Positions 1-10,897 are shown, counted from the first letter of the stretch. The stretch: 64,000 bases of DNA from Panulirus ornatus (GCF_036320965.1 NC_092269.1:36531843-36595842); one strand, 5' to 3'. Notes: a model not told the origin generated them from the sequence alone. A program made the numbers and translations.

Positions 1-130
1 CCATCCTGCCCCTCCATGTTTCCTCCCTCTCCATCCATCCTGCCCCTCCATGTTTCCTCCCTCTCCATCCGTCCTGCCCCTTCCCATGGTCTCCTGCCCT
101 TCCCATGGTGTCTTGCCCCTCCATTCGTCC
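1..130. repeat. 34-bp pyrimidine-rich minisatellite, window edge
   Basis: Two identical 34-bp units (1-34 and 35-68, each beginning CCATCCTGCCCCTCC) are followed by diverged copies to about 130. The array is cut by the window start, so its true length is unknown. Confidence 0.8.
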
Positions 131-302
131 TGCCTGCCCCTCACCTCAAGCCCTCCAGGTGTTGATGCTTGGACAGTATCGCTTGGTCGTCGACTCTCAA
201 TATGTTCTGTATCGCCTCCGGTTGTGTGAGCTTACGACGCGACAACATGCGTCTGGTGGGAGGGGGTTGATGTGGCCTTATGTTCGTGTGTTCGTTTTGT
301 TT

Positions 303-303
<1 letters not shown>

Positions 304-336
<33 letters not shown>

Positions 337-412
337 GTTTTGTGTTGTGTGATTGTGTGTGTGTGTTGTGAGATTCTGTGTGTATGTGTGTGTGTGTGTT
401 GCGAGGAGTGGA
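304..412. repeat. (TG)n-rich tract
   Basis: A pure (TG) run at about 304-333 grades into an impure TG-rich tail. A (TA)n array follows 40 bp downstream. Confidence 0.9.
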
Positions 413-451
413 GCTATACACTAGTGTTGCCCCGTACCATGTCTTGCTCTT

Positions 452-454
<3 letters not shown>

Positions 455-518
<64 letters not shown>
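455..518. repeat. (TA)n microsatellite
   Basis: Pure TA dinucleotide array, 64 bp. Confidence 0.97.
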
Positions 519-523
<5 letters not shown>

Positions 524-649
524 GTATTCATGGGAAAAGTATGCAACTAAAAACTGTATCGTCAGAACACCTACGTATATGAAAAGATAAGAACTGCATT
601 ATCAGCAGTCGTCCTGCATATGTTGACTGGACGAACACGCAAGAGGGGG

Positions 650-850
650 GGGTCGCTATTAGCAGTATTACCAGCTTCTGCCATGCCCCGGGAAATCTCA
701 CTGGCTAGCTGCAGTATTACCAACTTCTTCTATAACTGGGATTCCCTCCACTGGCTAGCAGCAGTGTTTCACGACTTGTCCAAATGAGCTGGAAGATTCC
801 AGTGGCTAGCTGCAGCAGCGTTACCAGCCTCTCCTTCGCCTTGCAATGCC
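650..850. repeat. decayed minisatellite, about 50-bp period
   Basis: The motif CTGGCTAGCTGCAG recurs at about 653 (degenerate), 701, 751 and 802, giving spacings of 48-51 bp. The copies are strongly diverged, indicating an old array. A minus-strand open frame across it has no independent support as coding. Confidence 0.65.
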
Positions 851-1124
851 AGTTTTCTGGCAACAGTGTTGCTAATCCTGTAGCATTAAAAATCCCAAAA
901 GTTGTTAAAGAAAAAAAAAAAAAGAATTTCTCCAAGGATGGGAAAATATTATAATCACTCATGGTCCCCCCGCGGAACACGGTCGACTTGGCTCATTATC
1001 ATATTTTACTCATTAATCATATAGTAGTTTGGCCTTAATTACGGTCCAGGTAAATACTGTGTTCACAATTTAGCTCGAAATTTGCGCGATTAAAATCAGC
1101 GAAGCTCGTTTTGTTTGTCGCGTG

Positions 1125-1757
1125 GGTTGTTTGCTCTGTGTTTACAGTCTTGGAAATGTTGTTTTGGCCTGTGTTTACAGTCTTGAAGTGTTGTTTGCCC
1201 TGTGTTTACAGTCTCGAAGTGTTGTTTGCCCTGTGTTTACTGTCTTGAAGTGTTGTTTGCCCTGTGTTTACGGTCTTGAAGTGTCGTTTGCCCTGTGTTT
1301 ACAGTCTTGAAGTGTTGTTTGCCCTGTGTTTACAGTCTTGAAGTGTTGTTTGCCCTGTGTTTACAGTCTCGAAGTGTTGTTTGCCCTGTGTTTACTCTCT
1401 TGAAGTGTTGTTTGCCCTGTGTTTACAGTCTTGAAGTGTTGTTTGCCCTGTGTTTACAGTCTTGAAGTGTTGTTTGCCCTGTGTTTACAGTCTTGAAGTG
1501 TTGTTTACCCTGTGTTTACAGTCTTGAAGTGTCGTTTGCCCTGTGTTTACAGTCTTGAAGTGTTGTTTGCTCTGTGTTTACAGTCTTGAAGTGTTGTTTG
1601 CCCTGTGTTTACAGTCTTGAAGTGTTGTTTGCCCTGTGTTTACAGTCTTGAAGTGTTGTTTGCCCTGTGTTTACAGTCTTGAAGTGTTGTTTGCCCTGTG
1701 TTTACAGTCTTGAAGTGTTGTTTGCCCTGTGTTTACAGTCTTGAAGTGTTGTTTTCT
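1125..1757. repeat. 31-bp minisatellite, about 20 copies
   Basis: Unit is 31 bp and contains GCCCTGTGTTTACAGTCTTG followed by AAGTGTTGTTT. Period was measured from consecutive CTGTGTTTAC motifs at 1200 and 1231. Most copies differ by 0-2 substitutions; the first (1125-1190) are the most diverged. The array ends abruptly at TTCTTCCTGGC. Confidence 0.95.
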
Positions 1758-1814
1758 TCCTGGCTTTTTAGGGTTCAGGTCCCGGGCCTCTTCCATACAC
1801 TGGACACAGTGATC

Positions 1815-2110
1815 ACCACCATACACTATGACCCCCTCCACATACCTTGTCCCCCTCCACACACCACGACACCCTCCACACACACCTTGTCCCCTCCACA
1901 TACCGTGACCCCCTCCACACACCACGACACCCTCCACACACACCTTGTCCCCTCCACATACCGTGACTCCCTCCACACACCACGACCCCCTCCACACACA
2001 CCTTGTCCCCTCCACATACCGTGACCCCCTCCACACACCACGACCCCCTCCACACACACCTTGTCCCCTCCGCATACCGTGACCCCCTCCACACATTTTG
2101 TCGTCTCCAC
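1815..2110. repeat. 58-bp C/A-rich minisatellite
   Basis: A 58-bp unit built of three related subunits of about 19 bp (CCTTGTCCCCTCCACATACC, CGTGACCCCCTCCACACACC, ACGACCCCCTCCACACACA). About five copies. All three minus-strand frames are stop-free through most of it because 58 is not a multiple of 3, so the open frames are not evidence of coding. Confidence 0.9.
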
Positions 2111-2126
2111 TCACCCTCCTCCCTCA

Positions 2127-2130
<4 letters not shown>

Positions 2131-2181
<51 letters not shown>
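2131..2181. repeat. (TA)n microsatellite
   Basis: Pure TA array, about 51 bp, directly between the 58-bp minisatellite and a sequence with a tRNA B-box-like motif. Confidence 0.97.
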
Positions 2182-2185
<4 letters not shown>

Positions 2186-2232
2186 GCTGGCTGCAGTCTC
2201 GGACGGGAGTCCTGTTCGATCCCGGGCTTTAA
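2182..2232 (+). other. possible tRNA-derived SINE fragment
   Basis: The stretch contains GTTCGATCCCGGGC, which resembles a Pol III B box (consensus GGTTCGANNCC). No matching T-stem and no convincing A box at the usual distance could be found, so a functional tRNA is excluded and a SINE fragment is only a weak inference. Confidence 0.2.
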
Positions 2233-2495
2233 ATGAAATATGAAAAAAGGTCTGGATATAGAAAAAATAGAGAGAAAAGAGACAGAGAAAAAAATAATAA
2301 TAATCTTCAGTTTAGGCGGAAGTGAAGCACATGACTTTTTCGTCAGTGAGCAGGATTTACTACATGTCACAGAGGAAGATAAGAACAAAGAAAAAAAAAA
2401 GAATAAAGTTCCAAAGCTTAGAGGTGTAAGAGAAGAAACAGACGTAGGTCTGTGAACGGCCTGCCTTTTGTGTTCTCGACGACGACCCCCCCCCT

Positions 2496-2537
2496 CACAC
2501 ACACACACATACACACACAAACACACACACACACACA
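2496..2537. repeat. (CA)n imperfect microsatellite
   Basis: CA run with two interruptions (CATA and CAAA). Confidence 0.9.
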
Positions 2538-2571
2538 GAGTTGCCGTGCCACGCAGTTGCCGCCGCGTTTT

Positions 2572-2822
2572 GCTTCCCACGCCTTCGTAAAGATGTGAGC
2601 GAAACGATCCTATAACAAAAGGTAGATGTCGAGTCCAAGATCCCTTCCACTAAATCGTTACGTCTTCCTTTTTCTTCCTCTTCTTTTTTTTCCATTTGCT
2701 TCCCACACCTTCGTAAAGATGTGAGCGAAACGATCCTATAACAAAAGGTAGATGTCGAGTCCAAGATCCCTTCCACTAAATCGTTACGTCTTCCTTTTTT
2801 CTTCTTCTTCTTCTTTTTCCAT
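2572..2822. repeat. 126-bp direct duplication, two copies
   Basis: Copies begin at 2572 and 2698 with GCTTCCCACRCCTTCGTAAA. They are nearly identical up to the terminal T/TTC-rich tail, whose length differs between copies. Confidence 0.9.
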
Positions 2823-2935
2823 TCGCATTGTGACGTTTATTATTGTCATGTTTGCGATCTTCATCGTGAAATGTCCTTATTTGGTTTGTGGAGAGGCGTT
2901 TTCCGCGTTTTCTTCTTTCTTTTAACATCTTCTGG

Positions 2936-3575
2936 GCGTATAGGAATATGTGGTGCAATGTATAAGACACTTGATATTTGCGTACGTTGGTTCACGCCTG
3001 CGTATAGGAATATTTAGTGCAATATGTAAGACACTTGATATTTGCGTACGTTGGTTCACGCCTGCGTATAGAAATATTTAGTGCAATATGTAAGACACTT
3101 GATATCTGCGTACGTTGGTTCACGCCTGCGTATAGGAATATTTAGTGCAATATGTAAGACACTTGATATTTGCGTACGTTGGTTCACGCCTGCGTATAGG
3201 AATATTTAGTGCAGTATGTAAGACACTTGATATTTGCGTACGTTGGCTCACGCCTGCGTATAGGAATATTTAGTGCAATATGTAAGACACTTGATATTTG
3301 CGTACGTTGGCTCACGCCTGCGTATAGGAATATTTAGTGCAATATGTAAGACACTTGATATTTGCGTACGTTGGCTCACGCCTGCGTATAGGAATATTTA
3401 GTGCAATATGTAAGACACTTGATATTTGCGTACGTTGGCTCACGCCTGCGTATAGGAATATTTAGTGCAATATGTAAGACACTTGATATTTGCGTACGTT
3501 GGTTCACACCTGCGTATAGGAATGTTTAGTGCAGTATGTAAGACAGTATATGCGTACATTGGTTCACACCTTTTG
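2936..3575. repeat. 64-bp satellite, about 9.7 copies
   Basis: Units start GCGTATAGGAATATTTAGTG at 3000, 3064, 3128 and onward, exactly 64 bp apart. Central copies differ at one or two sites (GTTGGT versus GTTGGC; CAATATG versus CAGTATG). Edge copies are diverged and the last is shortened. Confidence 0.95.
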
Positions 3576-3789
3576 AAATCTTATATTGTGTAGTTCCTCC
3601 CGAGACAGTCGAGAGGTCAGGGGTCATTCGCGGTGACCTTATGTTAATACTAACAAGCAATTGATGCAGTTGCTGCAAAAGAGCTGGGGTGAATTACACA
3701 CGTCTCAGATCTTCCAATATGGAGTTCCTTTTCACTCAGCTTATTCCACTGCAAAGCATTAGATAGAACAGTTAGACTTGATTGATCCA

Positions 3790-3790
<1 letters not shown>

Positions 3791-3860
<70 letters not shown>
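3791..3860. repeat. (CT)n microsatellite
   Basis: Pure CT array, about 70 bp. Confidence 0.98.
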
Positions 3861-3864
<4 letters not shown>

Positions 3865-3994
3865 AATCACATGATTGTCTGCTGTTTTGAAGTCGCGAGG
3901 CGCGCGTGCTTACCCGTACTTAAGTCATCGTTAGGATTGTAATCACAAGTCGCAATTGCGAGTCGTGATACGTTCTTCTTTTTCCACCCTCCCT

Positions 3995-4111
3995 CTCTTT
4001 GATGTATGTATCAACTGACGTATTTCTCTCTTGTGTCTCCCCTGATGATGTGATTATTACACGAAAGTGCACATGGGAACTAATCGTGTTTCATTTTCCC
4101 CGTGGACTCAT

Positions 4112-4112
<1 letters not shown>
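3995..4112 (+). mobile_element. dispersed (TA)n-bounded repeat, family P, copy 1
   Basis: Shares GATGATGTGATTATTACACG and the following GTTTCATTTTCCCCGTGGAC region with copies at 9410-9512 and 32655-32819. It ends at a (TA)n array with the phrase GACTCATAGG, as the other copies do. There is no coding capacity and no target-site duplication visible. I infer a fragment of a non-autonomous or truncated mobile element; its class cannot be set from this window. Confidence 0.7.

Positions 4113-4152
<40 letters not shown>
4113..4152. repeat. (TA)n microsatellite at end of family P copy
   Basis: Pure TA array of about 40 bp abutting the 3' side of the family P copy. Confidence 0.95.
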
Positions 4153-4154
<2 letters not shown>

Positions 4155-4696
4155 AGGGAAAGACCCATAGATTTCTTATTTTGAACTGCTAGCACCCCTG
4201 GGTTGTTCCGGCGGCGTTGATATGTGAGGCGAATCATGGTTCGTGTTGATATTTGTGGGTCATGTAACATCTTCGATTTAGTGTACCCGCCTCCGGACGT
4301 TGGTGGATCGTGAGGCACGGCTGGTTTGCCTGTGGCTCAAAGATACAGCGGGAACTTATATATGCTTAAAGGGACGAAAGTATTTTACATTATGTTAGAG
4401 AAGGTGTAGAACTCAAAATGACTTCCGTCTTTGTGTTACATGTAGCAAAGTAGAGAAAAAATCTGTGTCGTAGCATTAAATGTCTTGTCAGTATTTTTAA
4501 CCCTGGGGTGTACAATCCTCTTCAGCCATTTGGTGATATTTGTAGTCTGGACAATTTGCGACAAAGGGTTTATTTACTGTAAGACGTCGCTGTGAACTTC
4601 CTCAGAGCCTAACGTAACATAGTGGAGTTAAGCCTCTTATGATACAGAATTTAATGCTCTTAATACCTTCCTGGTAGGCCTTGATCTCTGAGTCGG

Positions 4697-4741
<45 letters not shown>

Positions 4742-4749
4742 TGAGTCGG

Positions 4750-4792
<43 letters not shown>

Positions 4793-4800
4793 TGAGTCGG

Positions 4801-4835
<35 letters not shown>

Positions 4836-4837
4836 GG

Positions 4838-4878
<41 letters not shown>

Positions 4879-4923
4879 GGTAGTGTGTGTGTGTGTGTGT
4901 GTGTGTCTGTGTGTGTGTGTGTG
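4697..4923. repeat. compound (GT)n array with CTGAGTCGGTA spacers
   Basis: Pure (GT) blocks of roughly 25-50 bp are separated by a constant spacer (CTGAGTCGGTA, or the shortened CGGTA). The sequence is therefore a minisatellite whose unit is itself mostly microsatellite. Confidence 0.95.
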
Positions 4924-5255
4924 GACAGGATTTTAGGAGTTGGAGTCTGGAATTTCAGTGTCATGTAACGTATTACATGGGCAGCATCACATCTCGTAGG
5001 GGGTCGTAGTCTCCCTATGCGCGGGGCGTGGAGAGGGAGGGGAAGATCAAGTAGGTAGGGAGGGAGGGAGGGGGATGGGTAATGGTTGAGGGTGGGTCTG
5101 CGGGAAGGGGAAGGGGGGGAGTGAAGGAAGGGGCAGGGGGGGCGGGAACGGCTTGCCCATACGGCGAAAACTTCGACAATAACATCAGACGTCTTGTGTA
5201 TTTTATTCCCCTCCTCCCTCCCCCTCCCCCCCGTAGTGAGCGCAGTGGAAAATTA

Positions 5256-5256
5256 G

Positions 5257-5310
<54 letters not shown>
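5256..5310. repeat. (GC)n-(GA)n compound microsatellite
   Basis: About 16 bp of alternating GC run directly into about 39 bp of GA. The alternating GC stretch is a potential Z-DNA former. Confidence 0.95.
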
Positions 5311-5313
<3 letters not shown>

Positions 5314-5473
5314 GGATATGCGTCAGGTGCGGTGTGTGTGTGTGTGACCTTGTCATTATGCGCGGGGCTTTACCCTTGTCACCTGTGTGTTCGATCGAGA
5401 GGCGGCGGTGTTTCTTATTGTTTTGTTTTGCTTTCATGTTAAATCATATTCCGTTCAGTTCATCCCCTCTTAC

Positions 5474-5535
<62 letters not shown>
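5474..5535. repeat. (AC)n microsatellite
   Basis: Pure AC array, about 62 bp. Confidence 0.97.
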
Positions 5536-5536
<1 letters not shown>

Positions 5537-5672
5537 CCCCAGCGCCGCCCTCCCCCTCCTTCACCTTTCCTTTCGCACAGCGACACAACGGAGCGCCCCA
5601 AACACACACCATCCAGTCCATTTGCGTCGACCGGCCGGAGGAGGGAAGGGGTCCGACGACGCTCACTTCAAA

Positions 5673-5679
<7 letters not shown>

Positions 5680-5747
<68 letters not shown>
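5680..5747. repeat. (GA)n microsatellite with GGTC tail nearby
   Basis: Pure GA array, about 68 bp. A short tetranucleotide run, (GGTC)5, follows at about 5819-5838. Confidence 0.97.
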
Positions 5748-5750
<3 letters not shown>

Positions 5751-5944
5751 ATCCACTCGACTTTAATTTTCGTGGGAATAAGGCGAGAGAGAGAGTGAGA
5801 GTGAGGGTGAGTGGAGGTGGTCGGTCGGTCGGTCGGTCCATCTGCTGATTAACTGACTTGTCAGAGCGGCTTTGTATGGCTGCGGGAAACCGTAGAGTTT
5901 ATTGAAGAACAGCGATGGCCACTTCTCCAAGAGGTTTCAGACAG

Positions 5945-6480
5945 CCCGCTCCCTCCCTATGGAGGCTTTGGAGAGTCCATTCCCTCCGTATGGAGGCTTT
6001 AGAAAGTACATTCCCTCCCTGTGGAGGCTTTGGAGAGTCCATTTCCTCCCTATGGAGGCTTTGGAGAGTCCATTCCCTCCCTATGGAGGCTTTGGATAGT
6101 CCATTCCCTCCCTATGGAGGCTTTGGAGAGTCTATTCCCTCCCTATGGAGGCTTTGGAGAGTCCATTCCCTCCCTATGGAGGCTTTGGAGAGTCCATTTC
6201 CTCCCTATGGAGGCTTTGGAGAGTCCATTTCCTCCCTATAGAGGCTTTGGAGAGTCCATTCCCTCCCTATGGAGGCTTTGGAGAGTCCATTCCCTCACTG
6301 TGGAGGCGTTGGAGACTCCTTCCCTCCCTATGGAGGCTTAAGAGAGTCCATGCCCTCCCCATGGAGGCTTTGGAGAGTCGTTGTCCTCCTTTATAAGGTT
6401 TTGGAGAGTCCATTCCATCCTTTATGAGGCTTTGGAGAGTCCATTCCCTCCTTTAGGGTTTTTTGGAAAGTCTCCTTTAG
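5945..6480. repeat. 31-bp minisatellite, subfamily H, about 17 copies
   Basis: Unit is 31 bp and contains CCCTCCCTATGGAGGCTTTG followed by GAGAGTCCATT. Homogeneous in the centre; copies after 6380 are increasingly diverged (TTTATAAGG, TTTATGAGG, TTTAGGG variants), leading into the next array. Since 31 leaves remainder 1 on division by 3, all plus-strand frames are stop-free, which explains the overlapping open frames. Confidence 0.95.
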
Positions 6481-6544
6481 GGGGTGTTGAACAGTCCACT
6501 CATTCCCTTAAGGGCCATTGCAGAGTACACGCCCTCCTCCTCTA

Positions 6545-7350
6545 GGCAGCCTTGGAGAGTCCACGCCCTCCATTAGGAGGTTCATGGCAGCCCACTCCCT
6601 CCTTCAGGAAGCTCATGGCAGTCCACTCCCTCCTTCAGGATGCTCATGGCAGTCCACTCCCTCCTTCAGGAAGCTCATGGCGGTCCACTCCCTCCTTCAG
6701 GAAGCTCATGGCGGTCCACTCCCTCCTTCAGGGTGCTCATGGCAGAGTCCACTCCCTCCTTCAGGAAGCTCATGGCGGCCCACTCCCTCCTTCAGGAAGC
6801 TCATGGCAGAGTCCACTCCCTCCTTCAGGAAGCTCATGGCGGTCCACTCCCTCCTTCAGGAAGCTCATGGCGGTCCACTCCCTCCTTCAGGAAGCTCATG
6901 GCAGAGTCCACTCCCTCCTTCAGGAAGCTCATGGCAGAGTCCACTCCCTCCTTCAGGAAGCTCATGGCGGTCCACTCCCTCCTTCAGGAAGCTCATGGCA
7001 GAGTCCACTCCCTCCTTCAGGAAGCTCATGGCGGTCCACTCCCTCCTTCAGGAAGCTCAGGCAGTCCACTCCCTCCTTCAGGAAGCTCATGGCGGCCCAC
7101 TCCCTCCTTCAGGAAGCTCATGGCGGCCCACTCCCTCCTTCAGGAAGCTCAGGCAGTCCACTCCCTCCTTCAGGAAGCTCATGGCGGCCCACTCCCTCCT
7201 TCAGGAAGCTCATGGCGGCCCACTCCCTCCTTCAGGAAGCTCATGGCGGCCCACTCCCTCCTTCAGGAAGCTCATGGCGGCCCACTCCCTCCTTCAGGAA
7301 GCTCATGGCGGCCCACTCCCTCCTTCAGGGTGCTCATGACAGTCCACTTC
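6545..7350. repeat. 31-bp minisatellite, subfamily I, about 25 copies
   Basis: Unit contains CCCACTCCCTCCTTCAGGAA followed by GCTCATGGCGG. Length variants are a 34-bp form with GGCAGAGTCC and a 29-bp form with CTCAGGCAGTCC. It aligns without gaps to subfamily H (TCCATTCCCTCCCTATGGAG), so the two arrays share an ancestor. Three overlapping stop-free frames of about 240-270 codons are periodicity artefacts. Confidence 0.95.
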
Positions 7351-7650
7351 CTCCTTTAGAGGGGGTGGTGTGAAGCCTTTGGACAGCCTTCTTCCACCTT
7401 CAGGAGGCTCGGAGACAGTCCTCTCCCAGAGCTCACAAGATTAGATCTTATGGAAGACGTTCCTGACGTAGGGTTGAAGGGGAAGGGCGGGGTTGGGTAG
7501 AGGAGGTCACTGCATTGGGAATCGGTTCTCAAAAGGCGCCTCCCGGTGACTGACTGACCGACCCCGTGGGGTTGGGGGGAGATAAAGTGCCAGGGGGGCG
7601 CCGCCCCTGAACCACAATTGGTTTTTCAAGTTAATCTCTCGCAGGATCCG

Positions 7651-7771
<121 letters not shown>

Positions 7772-7777
7772 GTATCT

Positions 7778-7905
7778 ATCTTTTTTTTTTTTTTCCAAAG
7801 GAAGGAACAGAGAAGGGGGCTGGGTGAGGATGTTTCCTCAGAGGCCCAGTCCTCTGTTCTTAACGCTACCTCGCTGACGCGGGAAATGGCGAATAGTATG
7901 AAAGA
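7778..7905 (-). mobile_element. SINE-like family E, truncated copy
   Basis: The minus orientation is defined as sense because better copies end in TAGTATG followed by poly(A) on that reading. This copy starts at the internal poly(T)-CCAAAGG junction and runs through GGCCCAGTCCTCTGTTCTTA to GGGAAATGGCGAATAGTATG. It lies against a (TA)n array like the other copies. No protein is encoded. Confidence 0.75.
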
Positions 7906-7929
7906 ATATCTGTCTATCTATCTATGCTT

Positions 7930-8513
7930 CGCCTTGAAGGTTTGGTTGACTGTGATCCAACCCAGAGGTGTTACCGGATCTGATCTTTCTCCTCCTGGGT
8001 TATAAGGGGATCCGATCCTCTTGTGTGTACTCAGCGAGTTCATTCATATTCCTTTGTCCCCAGCATGGAAATCTTTCCCATAGGATTGAACTCTGGAACC
8101 AAGGGGATTCAGTCCTCCTCTCCGAGGTATTGTTGGATGTGAACCTATTGACGTAGAGTTATGGTGGGTTCGATTCCCTTCCATAGAAGCTGGTAGCGGA
8201 TCCGATGCTTCCGACGGGATGTCTCTCCGAGTTAGGTCCCTTTCGAGGAGGATCCAGTCATTTATCTGTGGATTTCAGTTGACGTGATCCTTTATTTCCA
8301 AAGCTTTTTTTTTTCTCTCGACGATTTGATCCGTTCTTGAAGTTTTATGGTATCCAGACCTTCATTCTTGAAGTTTTATGGTATCCAGACCTTCATTCTT
8401 GAGGTTTCATTGGATCCGATCCCTCATTCGTAAGGTTTTATTGGAGTCGATCCTTCACCCATGGATTTATTTCGGAAACAGTCGTTCTTTCATGAGGTTT
8501 TCTTTGATCTGAT

Positions 8514-8592
<79 letters not shown>

Positions 8593-8720
8593 GTTGTAGG
8601 AGATTTCGATCCTTCTGTCCTAACGAAGGTACTGGATCCAATCCCCCTTTCGTGATATTTGTTGCGGATCCGACGTATCCATCTAGTGGCTTATGGGATC
8701 GGATTCTCCTCTCTCCCTCG
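7930..8720. repeat. 31-bp minisatellite, subfamily J, heavily decayed
   Basis: GGATCC/GATCCGAT-like motifs recur at 31-bp spacing or near multiples (about 7976, 8007, 8104, 8135, 8166, 8197, 8351, 8382, 8413, 8444, 8475, 8507, then 8633, 8664, 8695). The best unit contains CATTCTTGAGGTTTCATTGG. Aligned from CCCTC it matches subfamily H at about 18 of 31 positions without gaps (counted by eye). A (CT)n run sits inside it. Confidence 0.7.
8516..8589. repeat. (TC)n microsatellite inside decayed minisatellite
   Basis: Pure TC array of about 74 bp. It begins at the GATCCTTCTC end of a 31-bp unit, and the degenerate minisatellite resumes on the other side. Confidence 0.97.
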
Positions 8721-9339
8721 ATGGTGTAGAAGCAAGAAGGGATGGGATTAACTTCGGCTCTTGTGGTTAGTTTCCCCCCCCCCCCCCTTTCCTTCAGCCA
8801 GACGTTGCGGTTAAAAAGAAAGAAGAAAAAAAGGAAACCTCCCCCCCCACGCCACCACCACTACCACCCCACCCCACATTTTCTTTCTCCTTGTCCTTCT
8901 TTGAGGCGGAGCGACTCTGTGGTGGAATTCAGGAAATAATTCGTCCTTTCACAAGACACTCAAGTTTTATGAAGACTTGTGATGTATTAATTGAAATGGT
9001 CCGACTAATGAGGAACAGCTCCGAATTTCTGGAACAGAATTTCTGCGAATTATTTATTTATTTCATCTATATTTCTTCCAGTCACAGAATCCCTCTCATT
9101 CGTGTGGGGTCTGGTGTAAAGGCGTTGGTTAATGCCTTTCTTCCTTTGCCCTCGCGTTTCATGTTGGTCCTGGCCACACTAATTACTTTTATGTCTCGGA
9201 AACTAAGGTAATCGTAAGAAGGGGGTCGAGTTGGTGCCTTGAACCTGTGTTGCATTGAGTGTGGAGGTCAGGGAGACAGGCGCTGGTCCACCTGTCGTAT
9301 CAGTTTTGCTCCTCGCTCTGTTTATAATTGTCTCTCAAG

Positions 9340-9341
<2 letters not shown>
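8721..9341. other. mostly single-copy sequence
   Basis: Contains a C15-type homopolymer near 8775, an A/G-rich stretch, and an open plus-strand frame at 8891-9211 (106 codons) with no recognisable motif. I see no gene, RNA or regulatory element I can support. Confidence 0.5.

Positions 9342-9409
<68 letters not shown>
9342..9409. repeat. (TA)n microsatellite, left flank of family P copy
   Basis: Pure TA array, about 68 bp. Confidence 0.97.
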
Positions 9410-9411
<2 letters not shown>

Positions 9412-9510
9412 CTATGAGTCCACAGGGAAAATGAAACACGAAAAGTTCCCAAGTGCACTTTCGTGTAATAATCACATCATCAGGGGAGACACAAGAGAGA
9501 AATATAACAG

Positions 9511-9512
<2 letters not shown>
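9410..9512 (-). mobile_element. dispersed (TA)n-bounded repeat, family P, copy 2
   Basis: Reverse complement of the copies at 3995 and 32655: begins ATTCCTATGAGTCCACAGGG, passes through TTTCGTGTAATAATCACATC and ends GAAATATAACAG. It is flanked on both sides by (TA)n arrays of about 66-68 bp, so the element lies wholly within TA microsatellite. Confidence 0.75.

Positions 9513-9578
<66 letters not shown>
9513..9578. repeat. (TA)n microsatellite, right flank of family P copy
   Basis: Pure TA array, about 66 bp, between a family P copy and a family E fragment. Confidence 0.97.
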
Positions 9579-9581
<3 letters not shown>

Positions 9582-9640
9582 TACATATTCGCCATTTCCC
9601 GCGTCAGCGAGGTAGCGCCGAGAACAGGGGAGACTGAGCC
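9579..9640 (+). mobile_element. SINE-like family E, short fragment
   Basis: CATACATATTCGCCATTTCC and GCGTCAGCGAGGTAGCG match the terminal part of family E (antisense reading). Similarity is lost after about 60 bp, so this is a truncated or decayed end abutting (TA)n. Confidence 0.6.
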
Positions 9641-10460
9641 CTAGAGTGGGGGAAAAGTCTGTGTAAACACAATCGGCCAAAACGCCTCTCTCGGTCCATT
9701 TGTGCAAGTAGTCTGCCGTCCAGTTCCCAAAGACCATGCAATACTATTTCTGCGGGACGTGGTGGCGAGTAGGGTGGCTGCGTCGCCCAGCCGGAGGAAG
9801 GAGGGAAGAGGTGGAGGCAGGAGGCACGCAGGAGCAAACTAGAGAGAGAGAGAGAGAGAGAGAGATTTGAGAGGTGAGGGGAAGGCGTTTTGATCAAGCG
9901 AACAGCGTCTGATTGTTGTCCTCCGTCCGGGGAGGGAGGAGGTGGAGAAAGAGCCCCACTCACCTTGGCTGGCAAGTGGGAACAGTGTACTCCACACGGG
10001 TGGGGAGGGGCTAGATCAGATCTCTGTACACCTCGAGTTTCCACCCCATGCCCCTCCCTCCCTCACCCGTCCGTCTTTCCAAGCTTGCGTTCTCACAAGC
10101 ATTGATCTGTTTACGGGTGTAGGTAGGGTAACCGAGGAAGATTAAGAGGTTAGATTGATTTAACGGTTCAGCAAAACGGAATAACATTTGATGGTAGAAG
10201 CGAGAGTAATGAGGAAGAACGTCTGGTTGCGGAAGCATTGAAATTGACCTGATTCTGCCGACCAGACCCAGATGTCTTGTATTTAAGTCCGTGGTAGCGA
10301 AGACAAGCTGAGCAGTAGGATGGTCAGGCGCGGAAGTATTGTATGTAGAGGGATGTACGACTGAACGGATGGCCTGACCGGAAGGTCATTGAATTAGGAA
10401 ATGAGACGAAGAAATATAGAACCTTGAGGGACGCTCATATGTGTGTGTGTGTGTGTGTTT
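9641..10460. other. single-copy sequence with a short (GA)n
   Basis: Holds a (GA)n run of about 26 bp at 9841-9866 and a (GT)n of about 19 bp at 10440-10458. Open frames on both strands lack recognisable domains. Nothing further can be supported. Confidence 0.5.
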
Positions 10461-10600
10461 TACCGGACTCTGCCTGGTCGAGACTACACCGCGAGTGAAA
10501 AGTCACGTTTGGCGGGGCTGTATCACTGGGAGTACATTCTCGTCCAAGAACTGCTTACGCCAAAGGAGTCTATACATTTCCCTGCTACTGGAAGTAACGA
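10461..10600 (+). repeat. dispersed repeat family D, diverged copy 1
   Basis: Starts TACCGGACTCTGCCTG, identical over 16 bp to copy 2 at 17767, and ends with TTTCCCTGCTACTG (10577) and a diverged GTAGCCT. Internal sequence and length (about 140 bp versus about 180 bp) differ, so this is an old interspersed repeat. Confidence 0.55.
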
Positions 10601-10825
10601 GTAGCCTAGGGCCATAGGAACCTTTTTTTAAAGGTCGCGTGGTAGCACCAGCCCTCCCTTATAGTAAGTTGGTCGTTGGGGGGGTGATGATGAATGCGAT
10701 GAATAACTTCGTGTTGGACACATTTATGGCTGCTTGTAATCAAATGAATCAGTGCACTGTGAGACCGCTGCTTGAAAGCGCTTCATTCAAGCACTGGTCA
10801 GTTGTGGTGGTTCGAGACGCGGTTG

Positions 10826-10828
<3 letters not shown>

Positions 10829-10897
<69 letters not shown>

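Noticed and set aside
2240..2455. 71-codon lysine/glutamate-rich plus-strand frame
   Set aside because: The composition comes from A-rich simple sequence (AAAAAATAATAATAA and poly(A) runs). No recognised domain.
6518..7373. Three overlapping plus-strand open frames of 240-273 codons
   Set aside because: Produced by the 31-bp minisatellite (31 mod 3 = 1), so every frame is equally open and encodes the same shuffled repeats.
8150..8200. GGGTTCGATTCCC as a tRNA B box
   Set aside because: No T-stem pairing, anticodon arm or A box at a proper distance. The motif falls in phase with the decayed 31-bp minisatellite.
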